Assembly (NCBI GenBank): GCA_025454395.1
Contig: JALOOM010000039.1
Coordinates: 1-38,453 of the forward strand
Direction: 5' to 3'
DNA length: 38,453 bases
Origin: Elainella sp. Prado103
GTDB lineage: Bacteria; Cyanobacteriota; Cyanobacteriia; Elainellales; Elainellaceae
A model generated the notes under the pieces. That model saw nothing but the letters and a program-made list of their open reading frames with translations. It searched no databases and had not been told where the DNA came from. This document shows, piece after piece, positions 17,637 to 26,545 of this stretch (position 1 is its first letter; each line of letters starts with the position of its first letter). The position numbers were made by a program, and so were the translations under genes.

Positions 17637-20177
17637 ATCTGCATCAAATAACTGTGACCAGTCTGCTAATTTCGCGGTGCCATCGGTTGGGCTGATCCCT
17701 GGCTGGCGAGTCAACAGATCACTCAGATTGGTTTCTACCGTAGGTAGGGCAGGTGGAACAGGAGGCTGACCGGGCTTAGCCGTCGTATCTGGCAATTCAG
17801 CAAATAATCCCTCCAATTCCTCGATCGTCACTTCTGTAGTTGCAGTGGGTGACGTGGGCATAGGTTGTGGTGGGATCGGGGCAGATGGAACGGAAGCGAA
17901 GGGAGGCTGATCTTGAGCCTGATCTTGAGCCTGATCTTGAGGAGGAGATGGCTCAGAAGCAAAATCAGCCGTAAACCGATCAAGCGATTCGATCGCAGAC
18001 AGTTCAAATGAGCTTGAAGCCAGACTAGGAGAGGACGTGAATCCTAAATCAAGCGCCTCACTTGCAGCTTCTTCTACGGGTAGAGGGGTTTGATCCAAAT
18101 TGACAGCATCTAGGGTGGCATTACCCAGGCTGGATCCATCTGTCCAGTCCGGAGGGAGCAGATCGGTCAAGTTTGGCATCCTATCTAAAGGCTCAGCCGC
18201 AGGGAAATCCGGTAGTGGTTGGGCAATTTCAGATGCATCAGACCTGCCGAAATCGGCAAATAATCCCTCGCTCTCCTCCCTAGTTGCGGTTGAATTACGA
18301 TTGGAGTCGCTGCTTAGATTTGGGTCACTGCTTAGATTTGGGTCACTGCTCAGAAAGGTATCAAACGATCGGCTCACAGACTGAGTTGCAATCTCTGATG
18401 CTGGTGCTGGAGCTTGGCTGGCTGGATCCTCTAAACCACCAAACCAAGTCTGCTCTAAAGTGAGGGCATCTAAACGGCTCCAGTCTTCGTTGGCTGAGAT
18501 CGAATTTGATTCGGGCAGGTTAGCTTCCGGTTCAGACAACCCTTGGTAAAAGGCATCTGTATAGAGGCTGTCTAGTGAGGCAATCAGATCCGGTGCATCT
18601 GCTCCCTCTATGGCTTGATTCCCAGATGCAGAAATGGTTGGATCGGGCTCCAACGGACTATTCTGCATTTCAGCACTCAATTGGTTGATTAAATCCAAGG
18701 CCGAGTCGAAATCATCGTTTTCTGAGTGATCGTTTTCTGAGTGATCGTTCACTGAGGCATGATCTGCTGAGGCATGGCTTGCTGACGGATGTTTAGCCTG
18801 ATCTGCCAGTAAATCCACTTGAATCATGCGTCCGCTTGAGGTGGGGGCAATCGATCGAGCGGAAGGCTCAGGAGCGGTGGAAATGTTAGAGGCGTTAGGA
18901 AACAAATCTCCTGAAAAGAGATCACTGCTGCTTGACTCACCCGTCAAATCTAGCTGGCTCAACTCTCGGCTCAAATCTTCCAAGGTGCCCGTTAGATTCA
19001 ATTCACTCTCAGGAGAATCACCAGGTTGTCGCTCTGATGGAATTCTGTCTGCTGCTGCCCCGGCATCTGCCCCAAGATGGGTCGCCAGATCGGCAATGTC
19101 GAGCACCTCTTCGGAAAGATTGAAGGGCACGGCAGGCATAAAACTAGATGATTCAGGGGTTGCACTAGGAGGCTGGCTCAGAAAATCTGCAACCGTAAAT
19201 GAAGGGGTATCGGCTGATGTTGCATCCAGTAAGGGAGCATCCGATCGATCCGGCTGTTCAGAAGCTTGCCTAGAAGGCTGTTCAGAAACCTGTCCAGAAG
19301 CTTGCCCAGAAGCCTGTTCAGCGGTTTGCGAAGGAGACGGTTGAAGCGAAGATTGTTGTAACAGGGTGGAGGCTTCTCGCCCAACTTGCTGGGCAAATCG
19401 ATTGACGAGATAGGCAAAAACCGCTTCCCCTTGTTGACCTAAGCTATGCATCCGGTTCAATCCCTGTTCCAGCGAATCCTGGTAAGACTGCACATTCCGG
19501 CTGAGGGATTCAAAAATCATTTGCAGAGTAGTGTCGAGCTTCAGCATCAACTGATCCGACTGAGACTGCATTTTCTGGAGCTGGGCCAATCGTTCGGCTG
19601 GACTCAGTGCCATCAAACCTTGGGGATCGGTACGATCGATCGCTGGCAGCGCCGGAGTGGTTTGGGCAGCAATCATCTGGGTCATTTGAGCGGAGAGATT
19701 TGCCTGCATCTGAGCCATGGCAGATTGCAGAAATTCCATCAACATTTGCTGATTTTGCCCTGACATCCCCCCATACTGCTGTTTTTGAGACTCTAATCGT
19801 CGCAGATCTTGGCTAATCATTTCACGCTGAAGCTGGAGCGCATCCACCTCGGCCCGCAAAGGTTGCAGCATGTTAACTCGCCAGTAGTTCATTTCCTGCA
19901 ACACCGCTTGTAACACCTGTTGAGCCGATTCTGCAGATGGATGCTCAGCCGATGAAGCAACTGGAGGGCTTGACGCTGGAGAACTTAGCGAGGGAAACGA
20001 TCGATCGTCTGCGAGTTGCTGTTGAAGCGAAAGCAAATATTGACGAGTTTGCTCCAGCATTTGCCGTTGTTGGGCTGCATCGTTAGACATCACCCACGGC
20101 AGGCGAGGAGAAGTTTTGCTTAAAACCTCATCAATTCCATTCAGGAGTGCTTGAATTTGCGCTTGTTGAGAAGTCAC
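17610..20177 (-). CDS. coiled-coil protein with long acidic disordered tail
   Basis: This 855-residue protein begins with a conserved-looking helical segment (IDEVLSKTSPRLPWVMSNDAAQQRQM, residues 15-40 approximately), then a predicted coiled coil (about 85-275, rich in Gln, Leu and Met), then more than 500 residues of Ser/Asp/Glu/Ala/Pro-rich sequence with short repeats (GQASGQVSEQ, SDPNLS, QDQAQDQ). The C-terminus carries short hydrophobic-acidic motifs (IEELEGLFAELP, LADWSQLFDAD) and ends SEKKK at the A11 tract. The GTG start is supported by AAGGA 7 nt upstream. No family is recognised. The downstream Hsp70-like ORF continues in the -1 frame and has the same composition, so the two may form one protein or a partner pair. 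Confidence 0.85.
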   Translation of the reverse strand: MTSQQAQIQALLNGIDEVLSKTSPRLPWVMSNDAAQQRQMLEQTRQYLLSLQQQLADDRSFPSLSSPASSPPVASSAEHPSAESAQQVLQAVLQEMNYWRVNMLQPLRAEVDALQLQREMISQDLRRLESQKQQYGGMSGQNQQMLMEFLQSAMAQMQANLSAQMTQMIAAQTTPALPAIDRTDPQGLMALSPAERLAQLQKMQSQSDQLMLKLDTTLQMIFESLSRNVQSYQDSLEQGLNRMHSLGQQGEAVFAYLVNRFAQQVGREASTLLQQSSLQPSPSQTAEQASGQASGQVSEQPSRQASEQPDRSDAPLLDATSADTPSFTVADFLSQPPSATPESSSFMPAVPFNLSEEVLDIADLATHLGADAGAAADRIPSERQPGDSPESELNLTGTLEDLSRELSQLDLTGESSSSDLFSGDLFPNASNISTAPEPSARSIAPTSSGRMIQVDLLADQAKHPSASHASADHASVNDHSENDHSENDDFDSALDLINQLSAEMQNSPLEPDPTISASGNQAIEGADAPDLIASLDSLYTDAFYQGLSEPEANLPESNSISANEDWSRLDALTLEQTWFGGLEDPASQAPAPASEIATQSVSRSFDTFLSSDPNLSSDPNLSSDSNRNSTATREESEGLFADFGRSDASEIAQPLPDFPAAEPLDRMPNLTDLLPPDWTDGSSLGNATLDAVNLDQTPLPVEEAASEALDLGFTSSPSLASSSFELSAIESLDRFTADFASEPSPPQDQAQDQAQDQPPFASVPSAPIPPQPMPTSPTATTEVTIEELEGLFAELPDTTAKPGQPPVPPALPTVETNLSDLLTRQPGISPTDGTAKLADWSQLFDADEADSEKKK

Positions 20178-20801
20178 GTCTAAATCCTTGCTAGTCTGAC
20201 TCGGTTGGAACGTTTCGGAAAACAGCTAATGCCTCAATCGATCATGCCTCAACGAAGCTCTGCCCCACCTGTTGCGGCATTTCACCCCGGCATTTTGTGG
20301 CTAGACCGTGGCTAGACCGTGGCTAGACAACCGCCTCTAGATATTTACGTCTCTAGAGATTTGGTACTGAATGCTCTTCGGCCTAGATACTTCTGTCTAG
20401 ATACTAAGGTTAACCGCTCTAATCCGAGAAGGAACAGGATCGCAACAAGACTTGTCTCAAACATGCGATCGTTCGATCTGAGAGAATCAAAGCAAATTCC
20501 CCGGCATTATTATGACCAGCTTTTGCGATTTGTGACACATTTTGATTTGCTTGATCGATCAGCTTTTTAGTTTTGCCTCTTTTTCGCCGTGAAATCGCTA
20601 GCGGGTCTGTTCTTTCGGTTGCGTACCCCGATCGCTGCTCCTCCTCCTCTCGGCCACTCCGCCATCCCTATCCTAGCTACACGGCTGTAGCCATACAGTA
20701 AGATCAGCAGAAAGATCAGCAGAATCAGTAAATTGGAGCAGGCTTAAAAAGATGAGCAAATCAGTAAAATCGACCCATTGGGTTTTGAGAGGCAGATAGC
20801 G
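20178..20801. other. long divergent intergenic region
   Basis: About 620 bases separate the coiled-coil gene and aroB, which diverge. It holds a 3-copy 11-bp repeat (20297-20329), a near-duplicate AGATCAGCAGAA (20702-20725), and several CTAGATAC/CTAGAGAT motifs around 20336-20403. An 83-codon frame at 20319-20570 has no ribosome-binding site and poor composition, and I do not call it. Both promoters should be here, but none is clear by eye. Confidence 0.5.
20297..20329. repeat. 11-bp tandem repeat x3
   Basis: Three contiguous copies of GTGGCTAGACC, the last with one change, upstream of the coiled-coil gene. Confidence 0.85.
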
Positions 20802-21902
20802 ATGAAATCCGTGATTCCAGTCCAACTTCCTCAGCAGTCATACGAGGTTGTGATTGCGCCCGATAGTCTTGCTCAGGTCGGGCAGTGGCTCCAACCGTTA
20901 AAGCTGGGCAAGAAAGTACTGGTAGTATCCAACCCGATGATTTTCCGACGCTATGGTGAATCAGTCCTCACTTCTCTCACGGCTGCCGGGTTTCAGGTGT
21001 CCTCTTGCTTGCTTCCGCCTGGAGAACGCTACAAAACGCTGTCTTCCATTCAAAAAATCTATGATGTCGCTTTGACCGAGCGGTTGGAGCGCTCCTCGAC
21101 GATCTTAGCGCTGGGGGGTGGCGTAGTGGGCGATATGGCAGGCTTTGCGGCGGCAACTTGGTTACGAGGGATCCGATTTGTACAGGTGCCGACTTCGTTG
21201 TTAGCCATGGTTGATGCCTCGATCGGTGGCAAAACGGGGGTTAATCATCCGCAGGGAAAAAACTTGATCGGAGCCTTTCATCAACCCCGTTTGGTCTTGA
21301 TCGATCCACAGGTACTCACCACCTTGCCTGCCAGAGAGTTTCGGGCGGGTATGGCCGAGGTGATTAAATATGGAGTCATCCGAGATGCTGTGCTCTTCGA
21401 TGCTTTAGAAGCAGCCAAACGCCTTGATCAACAGCGTTATGTGCCGATAGAATTGCTGCAAGAAATTTTGACCCGCTCCTGCCAAGCGAAAGCTGATGTG
21501 GTGAGTCAGGACGAAAAGGAAGCGGGGCTGAGGGCAATTTTGAACTACGGTCATACGATCGGCCATGCGGTAGAGAGTTTAACCGGCTATCGACGGGTCA
21601 ACCATGGAGAAGCCGTGGCGATCGGAATGGTTGCAGCGGGGCAAATTGCGGTCGCCCTGCAAATGTGGGATCAAACCTCGGCCGATCGACAAACTCAGTT
21701 AATTCAAAAAGCCGGTCTGCCCATTCAGATTCCGAGTGGTCTTGATAGTGAAGCGATGATCGTTGCCCTCCAGTCTGATAAGAAAGTGTTAGACGGGCGA
21801 GTGCGATTCATTCTGCCGACTCAAATTGGACAGGTTGAAATTACCGATCAGGTAGATGCCGCGCTACTTCGGGCTGTGCTGCCATCGATGATGGACACCT
21901 GA
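20802..21902 (+). CDS. aroB: 3-dehydroquinate synthase
   Basis: This 366-residue NAD- and metal-dependent enzyme performs the second shikimate-pathway step, converting DAHP to 3-dehydroquinate. Diagnostic segments are present: [19 protein letters not shown] (NAD binding), [19 protein letters not shown], the metal ligand Glu in [10 protein letters not shown], His in NYGHTIGHA and His in [12 protein letters not shown] 20802 is chosen since GAGAGG lies upstream and the family starts here; a TTG at 20778 would add eight residues. It appears to stand alone; the next gene is 187 nt away. Confidence 0.97.
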   Translation: MKSVIPVQLPQQSYEVVIAPDSLAQVGQWLQPLKLGKKVLVVSNPMIFRRYGESVLTSLTAAGFQVSSCLLPPGERYKTLSSIQKIYDVALTERLERSSTILALGGGVVGDMAGFAAATWLRGIRFVQVPTSLLAMVDASIGGKTGVNHPQGKNLIGAFHQPRLVLIDPQVLTTLPAREFRAGMAEVIKYGVIRDAVLFDALEAAKRLDQQRYVPIELLQEILTRSCQAKADVVSQDEKEAGLRAILNYGHTIGHAVESLTGYRRVNHGEAVAIGMVAAGQIAVALQMWDQTSADRQTQLIQKAGLPIQIPSGLDSEAMIVALQSDKKVLDGRVRFILPTQIGQVEITDQVDAALLRAVLPSMMDT

Positions 21903-22089
21903 GAATAGCGGCTCAATTTTGTTTTGCTCCGGCTTCTTGACCCAGACTGCTTGCCCCCAGCTTTTTGATCCAGACTGCTTGATCCGACTGAGCAGTATGG
22001 CAGCCGTTCGTTTTCGTTATAGTGCTGAGAGCGCTCCTAGTGCGCTAACGCTCCAATGTCACCCAATGTCACCCCATCTCCCCTGACGG

Positions 22090-23139
22090 ATGCACCTTGC
22101 CGAATTGGTTCGACGCTACTTGCTCTATGGTCTCAGTGGGCCAGTGATCGTCCTGAATTTATGGGTATTAGGACAGGTATTCAAGTATTTTGAAGGGTTG
22201 ATCACTTTCACGATCCTCAGCGCGATTTTGGCCCTGATTCTGGATTATTTGGTGCGGTTGTTAGAACGATTTCGGCTCACCCGCACCCAAGCTGTACTGG
22301 TTGTGCTGTTTCTCTTTCTCTTCTTGATGGTGATTTTGGGCTTCACCCTGATTCCGATCGTGCTGGGGCAGGCGACCCAACTGGTACAAGGTTTACCTGG
22401 ATTGCTGGAGGCGGGCGATCGAAATTTTACGGGGCTGCGTCGATTTATTAACCAATACGATTTGCCTTTGGATATCGATCAGATTACCCGCCAGATCAGT
22501 AGCCAAATTCAAGCGATCGTCGCTAATCTGCCAGAGTTGGCGATCAATACGGTTGGGCAAATTTTCGCTTCGATTCTACTGGTGGTGCTTGCGTTCTACA
22601 TGCTGCTTTATGGCGAGCGCTGTTGGAAAGGGGTGATTAACTTGTTGCCACCTAAATTGGGGAATGCCCTCAGTACCTCCTTAAAACAGCAATTTCATCA
22701 GTTTTTTCTCAGCCAGTTACTGCTGGCGCTGGTGATGGTGCTGTTTCTCATTCCTACCTTTTTAATCTTGCAAATCAAATTTACCCTGCTGCTAGTTTTG
22801 ATTATTGGGCTTTTGCAGGTGATTCCTCTGTTTGGGGCCACGATCGGCATTGGATTAGTGACATTATTGGTTTTGGGACTCCAAGGATATTTACCAGCAA
22901 TCCAGGTTGTGGTTGCGAGCGTCTTCTTTCAACAGATCACGGACAACATCATCGCACCACGGCTGCGGGGAGATTTTACCGGGCTCAACCCAATCTGGAT
23001 TATTATTGCGTTGCTGATTGGTGGGCGGGTTGCTGGTTTTATTGGGGTGGTGCTGGCGATGCCCGTGGCAGCAACGATCAAAAGCACGATTGAAACGATG
23101 CGGTTCTCAGAAGAATTACGAAAAATCAAGACAAGTTAA
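22090..23139 (+). CDS. AI-2E family transporter (PerM/YdiK-like permease)
   Basis: This 349-residue membrane protein has about eight TM helices: two or three N-terminal, a soluble middle segment (about 95-155, LPGLLEAGDRNFTGLRRFIN), then the conserved C-terminal block with GLLQVIPLFGATIG, ITDNIIAPRLRGDFTGLNPIWI and LLIGGRVAGFIGVVLAMPVAA. These are hallmarks of the AI-2E transporter family, which includes quorum-signal exporters and Na+/H+ antiporters. The transported species in this organism cannot be inferred. The gene is monocistronic by spacing; its leader carries the duplicated CCAATGTCAC. Confidence 0.92.
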   Translation: MHLAELVRRYLLYGLSGPVIVLNLWVLGQVFKYFEGLITFTILSAILALILDYLVRLLERFRLTRTQAVLVVLFLFLFLMVILGFTLIPIVLGQATQLVQGLPGLLEAGDRNFTGLRRFINQYDLPLDIDQITRQISSQIQAIVANLPELAINTVGQIFASILLVVLAFYMLLYGERCWKGVINLLPPKLGNALSTSLKQQFHQFFLSQLLLALVMVLFLIPTFLILQIKFTLLLVLIIGLLQVIPLFGATIGIGLVTLLVLGLQGYLPAIQVVVASVFFQQITDNIIAPRLRGDFTGLNPIWIIIALLIGGRVAGFIGVVLAMPVAATIKSTIETMRFSEELRKIKTS

Positions 23140-23353
23140 TGGCTTGCTCATTTTCTGCAAAGAATTGCGAAGTTACCCCAGAGAATGGTAAAGTCCATTA
23201 CACAAAAATAAGTGAATTACACCATCCACCTGCCCAGTCAGCAGAGTCAAGAAAAGGTTGGAACGATCGGGCGGCTGTGGATCCATGCCATTGAGTTGTG
23301 TTGTTTTAGTTGTGCTGCTTTAGTTGTGTCGCTCTCCGGAATTTTGCTGCGAT

Positions 23354-24079
23354 ATGCAAATGCTCTCTCAGACTTCTTACCCATCGACCCTCTCCCATTT
23401 GCCCCGCCCCAGTTCGTCGGCAGATTCTGTCTCGGTTGAGGCGGCACTTCGCATTGTGGCCCTAGGGGACAGCCTGATCTACGGCTTTGGCGATCCAGAA
23501 GGCGGTGGCTGGGTAGAGCGGCTGCGGCGGCGATGGATGACCCCCGAAAGTCCGGCCCATGCGCTCTATAGTTTAGGGGTGCGGGGCGATCGAGTGCGGC
23601 AGGTCGCTCGCCGATTAGAAGGAGAATTTCGCTATCGAGGGGAGTTGCGGCATCGGGTACCTGATGTGATTATCCTCTCGGTCGGACTAAACGATTCTCC
23701 GCGACTGGGTCGATCCAACGGCAAAAACTTCACTGATTTTCACGAGTTTGAAGTTGATGTCGCCAATTTGCTCGATCAAGCTCAGCAACTCTGTGCCGTC
23801 CTGTTTGTGGGGATGACTCCAGTGAATGAACAGCGTATGCCGTTCTCAAATTGTCTTTACTACAATCATGCAGATCAGATACGTTACAAAAACTCCACCC
23901 GGCAAGCCTGTCAAGCTCGCCAAATTCCCTATCTAGATATTTTTGAGTTGTGGCAGCAGCGGGGAACAGACTGGTGGCAACCTCGGCTCACCCAAGATGG
24001 CTTACATCCCAATAGTGCAGGTTACGCTGCGCTGCTAGAAGATTTCCTCAACTGGGATGCGGTACGTCCCTGGATGTAA
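23354..24079 (+). CDS. SGNH/GDSL-family hydrolase
   Basis: This protein of about 241 residues has the SGNH blocks: block I IVALGDSLIYGFG (nucleophile Ser), block II in GVRGDRVRQVA (Gly), block III VGLNDSP (Asn) and block V DGLHPNSAGY (Asp and His). Such enzymes are esterases, lipases or acyl-thioesterases, and the substrate is unknown. The start is uncertain: ATG 23354 and ATG 23360 are both possible, neither has a strong SD, and a TTG at 23324 is in frame. No signal peptide is obvious, so it is probably cytoplasmic. Confidence 0.9.
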   Translation: MQMLSQTSYPSTLSHLPRPSSSADSVSVEAALRIVALGDSLIYGFGDPEGGGWVERLRRRWMTPESPAHALYSLGVRGDRVRQVARRLEGEFRYRGELRHRVPDVIILSVGLNDSPRLGRSNGKNFTDFHEFEVDVANLLDQAQQLCAVLFVGMTPVNEQRMPFSNCLYYNHADQIRYKNSTRQACQARQIPYLDIFELWQQRGTDWWQPRLTQDGLHPNSAGYAALLEDFLNWDAVRPWM

Positions 24080-24084
24080 GGCTT

Positions 24085-24126
24085 ATAGGTTTGAGCTAAT
24101 AGGTTTGAGCTAATAGGTTTGAGGCT
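24085..24126. repeat. 14-bp tandem repeat x3
   Basis: Two exact copies of ATAGGTTTGAGCTA and a third ending GGCT lie immediately downstream of the SGNH hydrolase stop codon, in the convergent gap. Confidence 0.85.
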
Positions 24127-24156
24127 CAGATGCGAGACGCTAGACTCAGAATAGAC

Positions 24157-24738
24157 TCAGAAACGACACCCCAAGCTGTCTCGCGTTGCCACCCCTGTTA
24201 TTGAATTGATCCCAGTTGCCCGCTGACAGAGCTTGGCCAATTCGTAGCGATCGAGAATCGCATCTGTGAAGTCGGCCCCATCAATGGTGACTTGCTCAAA
24301 ACTCGTTCGGGCTAGAGTCGCTCCTTCTAAAATGGCATCGGTTAGATCGGCTCCGACCCAAAATACTCGATCGACCAGAGCCCCACTCAGGTTCGCGCCT
24401 CGCAGGTTGGCATCCAGAAGTACCCCTTTGGTTAGCATGGCATTGCTCAGATCAGCTCCAGACAGATCAATGCCCCGCATTTCCGCAGCGACAAAGGTTT
24501 TGCCTCGCAGATTAGCATGGGAAAAGTCCTGCCCATTCAGGTTGGCATTATTGTAGTTGACAGTGTCGCCCGATTCCTCGGCCCCAAACAAGCCAGGTTC
24601 AGCGATCGCCGGTTGAGCAGCCAAGAGCATCCACAAGCCGGCCAAGAGCAAGGCAATCAAAAGCCGCCACCCATGCTGCCGCCATCCGGAGCCCAACCCC
24701 AGCCCATCTCCTCCCAGCCATCGCTCGAAGAATGCCAT
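24157..24738 (-). CDS. exported pentapeptide-repeat protein
   Basis: This protein of about 193 residues has an N-terminal signal peptide (WRLLIALLLAGLWMLLAAQPAIA, cleavage likely after AIA) and then about 15 pentapeptide repeats of A(N/D)LxG type (NLNGQDFSHANLRG ... GADLTDAILEGATL), which fold as a right-handed quadrilateral helix. The C-terminal part has two cysteines (LCQRA and LGCRF) that could form a disulfide. It resembles thylakoid-lumenal pentapeptide proteins; the role is unknown. I prefer ATG 24738 because it places the signal peptide near the start. ATG 24846 is in frame and would add 36 residues overlapping the LCP gene upstream. Confidence 0.85.
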   Translation of the reverse strand: MAFFERWLGGDGLGLGSGWRQHGWRLLIALLLAGLWMLLAAQPAIAEPGLFGAEESGDTVNYNNANLNGQDFSHANLRGKTFVAAEMRGIDLSGADLSNAMLTKGVLLDANLRGANLSGALVDRVFWVGADLTDAILEGATLARTSFEQVTIDGADFTDAILDRYELAKLCQRATGINSITGVATRDSLGCRF

Positions 24739-24805
24739 AGGCTTCAGAATGGCTCGATCGCCCAATTGAGCCAGACTGATCCCAGGGTGGTCGGGGCTAA
24801 TGCGC

Positions 24806-26209
24806 TTAATAGCTGCTCTGAAGCCGAGGTTTTTCAGTCCAGTCATTGCCTACCCGAATTGTTAAATCTGATTGAATATCACCCGTGGAAGCCGGGATCA
24901 CCTCTCCTAACCCTAACACTGATTCCAGCATCCGAGCGCTCTCCAAATCGCCGCGTTGGGCAATAATCTTAGTTTGAGAGTCAGGTTCGGGCCAGTCTTC
25001 AATCACATAAACATCCGGAAAGCCTTGCGCTTGTAAATAGGCAGCGACCTGACTGCCCAGTTGGGGATTATCCGAAGCATTCTGAACGGCGATCCGAAGT
25101 TCAGCCCGATCGTGGGATTGGGTCACGGTTGCTACTGAACTGACATCAAAATATTCCTGCATGACGGCATCTTTGGCCACTGCATCAAAAATCCAGTAGC
25201 TGGCCACAGACTCATCGGGGGTGCTGAACCGCCCCGGTAGCATCACCATCCGGAAGTTCTCCTTTTCGAGCCCCAGTCCCATATTAGCTAGGGCCAGCAT
25301 TTCCTCTAGAGTGAGGTTGGTATCGATGTATCGACGAAACAGCTCGATCGCCTGAGGTAAGCGAGTCACCATCGCTGGACTGCTGATCTTTTCCCGCAAA
25401 GCCCGAATCACCTGTTGCTGACGCTGCACTCGCCCAATATCTCCGTTGGCATCATTCCGGAATCGGGCAAACTGCTCCGCTTGGGAACCATTCAGCACTT
25501 GCTGTCCTGGGTAGAGGTCGATTTCCAACTTTTGGGTATTATCCACATACTCCATCCGTTCGGGGACATAGACTTCGATGCCGCCCACCAGATCCACCAG
25601 TTCTCGAAAGGCACCCGTACTCACCCGCACATAGCGATCGATGGTCACCCCATTTAAGGTACGACTCACCACCTGAGCCGACAAGGTTGGCCCACCTAAG
25701 GCATTGGCATAGTTAATTTTCTCAATCCCTTGCTCCGGAATCTCTACCTGAGTATCACGCGGAATGGACAAAACGTTCACTGTATTATTCGGCGGATCGA
25801 TCCGTACCAGGAGCATCGTATCGCTACGACCCGCGAAAACATCATCGGAAACTTTGCCATCGGGTAGATCTAGCGGCAAATCTAGACCCATTACCAGGAT
25901 ATTGACCGGGCGGGTAATGTTATAGCGAAAGCCATGTTGCCAGAGATCGCCCAAGGAAAAAGGCTCCCGACTGCCTTCAGGCGCTAAAGCGGGGGGCAAA
26001 GGAGTGGCTAGCATCAACACGGTGCCGATCGTTGCTGAAACCATTGCACTGACTCCTAACACGAAACTTCGGAACAGCCAGTTTCGACCTGAGGTGGAGG
26101 GATGTTCTGAAACCTCTGCCTCTGTCAACTCCGCAGATGGCTTGTCTAAGCCGCCTTGCGGTAATTCTACGATTTGTGGCTTCCCAGTTTTTTGTTCCGG
26201 TGGATTCAC
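24806..26209 (-). CDS. LytR-CpsA-Psr (LCP) family glycopolymer transferase
   Basis: This 467-residue protein has a short cytoplasmic N-terminus, one TM (about 45-70, FVLGVSAMVSATIGTVLML), the LCP catalytic domain (NILVMGLDLP ... GRSDTMLLVRIDP ... VLSIPRDTQVEIP ... KINYANALGG ... FARFRNDANGDIGRVQRQQQV) and a C-terminal LytR_C-like domain (LRIAVQNASDNPQLGSQVAAYL). The family attaches glycopolymers to peptidoglycan or related acceptors in the periplasm. The GTG at 26209 has an excellent TAGGAGA 6 nt upstream; ATG 26263 has none. It sits with sugar-nucleotide and glycosyltransferase genes, which fits envelope polysaccharide work. Confidence 0.93.
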   Translation of the reverse strand: MNPPEQKTGKPQIVELPQGGLDKPSAELTEAEVSEHPSTSGRNWLFRSFVLGVSAMVSATIGTVLMLATPLPPALAPEGSREPFSLGDLWQHGFRYNITRPVNILVMGLDLPLDLPDGKVSDDVFAGRSDTMLLVRIDPPNNTVNVLSIPRDTQVEIPEQGIEKINYANALGGPTLSAQVVSRTLNGVTIDRYVRVSTGAFRELVDLVGGIEVYVPERMEYVDNTQKLEIDLYPGQQVLNGSQAEQFARFRNDANGDIGRVQRQQQVIRALREKISSPAMVTRLPQAIELFRRYIDTNLTLEEMLALANMGLGLEKENFRMVMLPGRFSTPDESVASYWIFDAVAKDAVMQEYFDVSSVATVTQSHDRAELRIAVQNASDNPQLGSQVAAYLQAQGFPDVYVIEDWPEPDSQTKIIAQRGDLESARMLESVLGLGEVIPASTGDIQSDLTIRVGNDWTEKPRLQSSY

Positions 26210-26545
26210 GCAATTTCTCCTAACTGCTAACCAAGCGACCGTACCAGTACAACGTCGATCCATCGATCGATTGAGCCCCGATCGATGATTTAGTTGTCAT
26301 AATGTTGAGTTTCATTAAATCGTCCCGAAGATTATAACCCGAACTCTGGAGCGATGCCCTCCCACGCCTGGGGTGATCTGCGCCCAGATCAACCTGCGAT
26401 TCTTCCTGATTTTAGGGAAGAATTGGCTGATTTACGGCTGATTTGTATTGTTAAAGATGTGATAAAGTCCTGTGACACAGCACACTGGCATCATTCGGGA
26501 GATTGCTAGGATGGGGCGGAACGATAGCAGAATTTTTGGACTGTC
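26210..26545. other. divergent promoter region
   Basis: About 335 bases lie between the LCP gene (leftward) and the guanylyltransferase gene (rightward). It holds promoters for both. TTGTTA...GATAAAG near 26448-26466 is a weak candidate. No RNA gene or repeat is seen. Confidence 0.4.

Noticed and set aside
18826-19344. 172-codon plus-strand ORF
   Set aside because: Antisense shadow of the coiled-coil protein's low-complexity tail, with no conserved features.
20319-20570. 83-codon plus-strand ORF
   Set aside because: No ribosome-binding site, poor protein-like composition, and it begins within repeated CTAGAC motifs in a divergent promoter region.
23212-23439. 75-codon ORF before the SGNH hydrolase
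   Set aside because: It overlaps the real hydrolase gene in another frame and has no SD; the hydrolase frame carries the conserved blocks.
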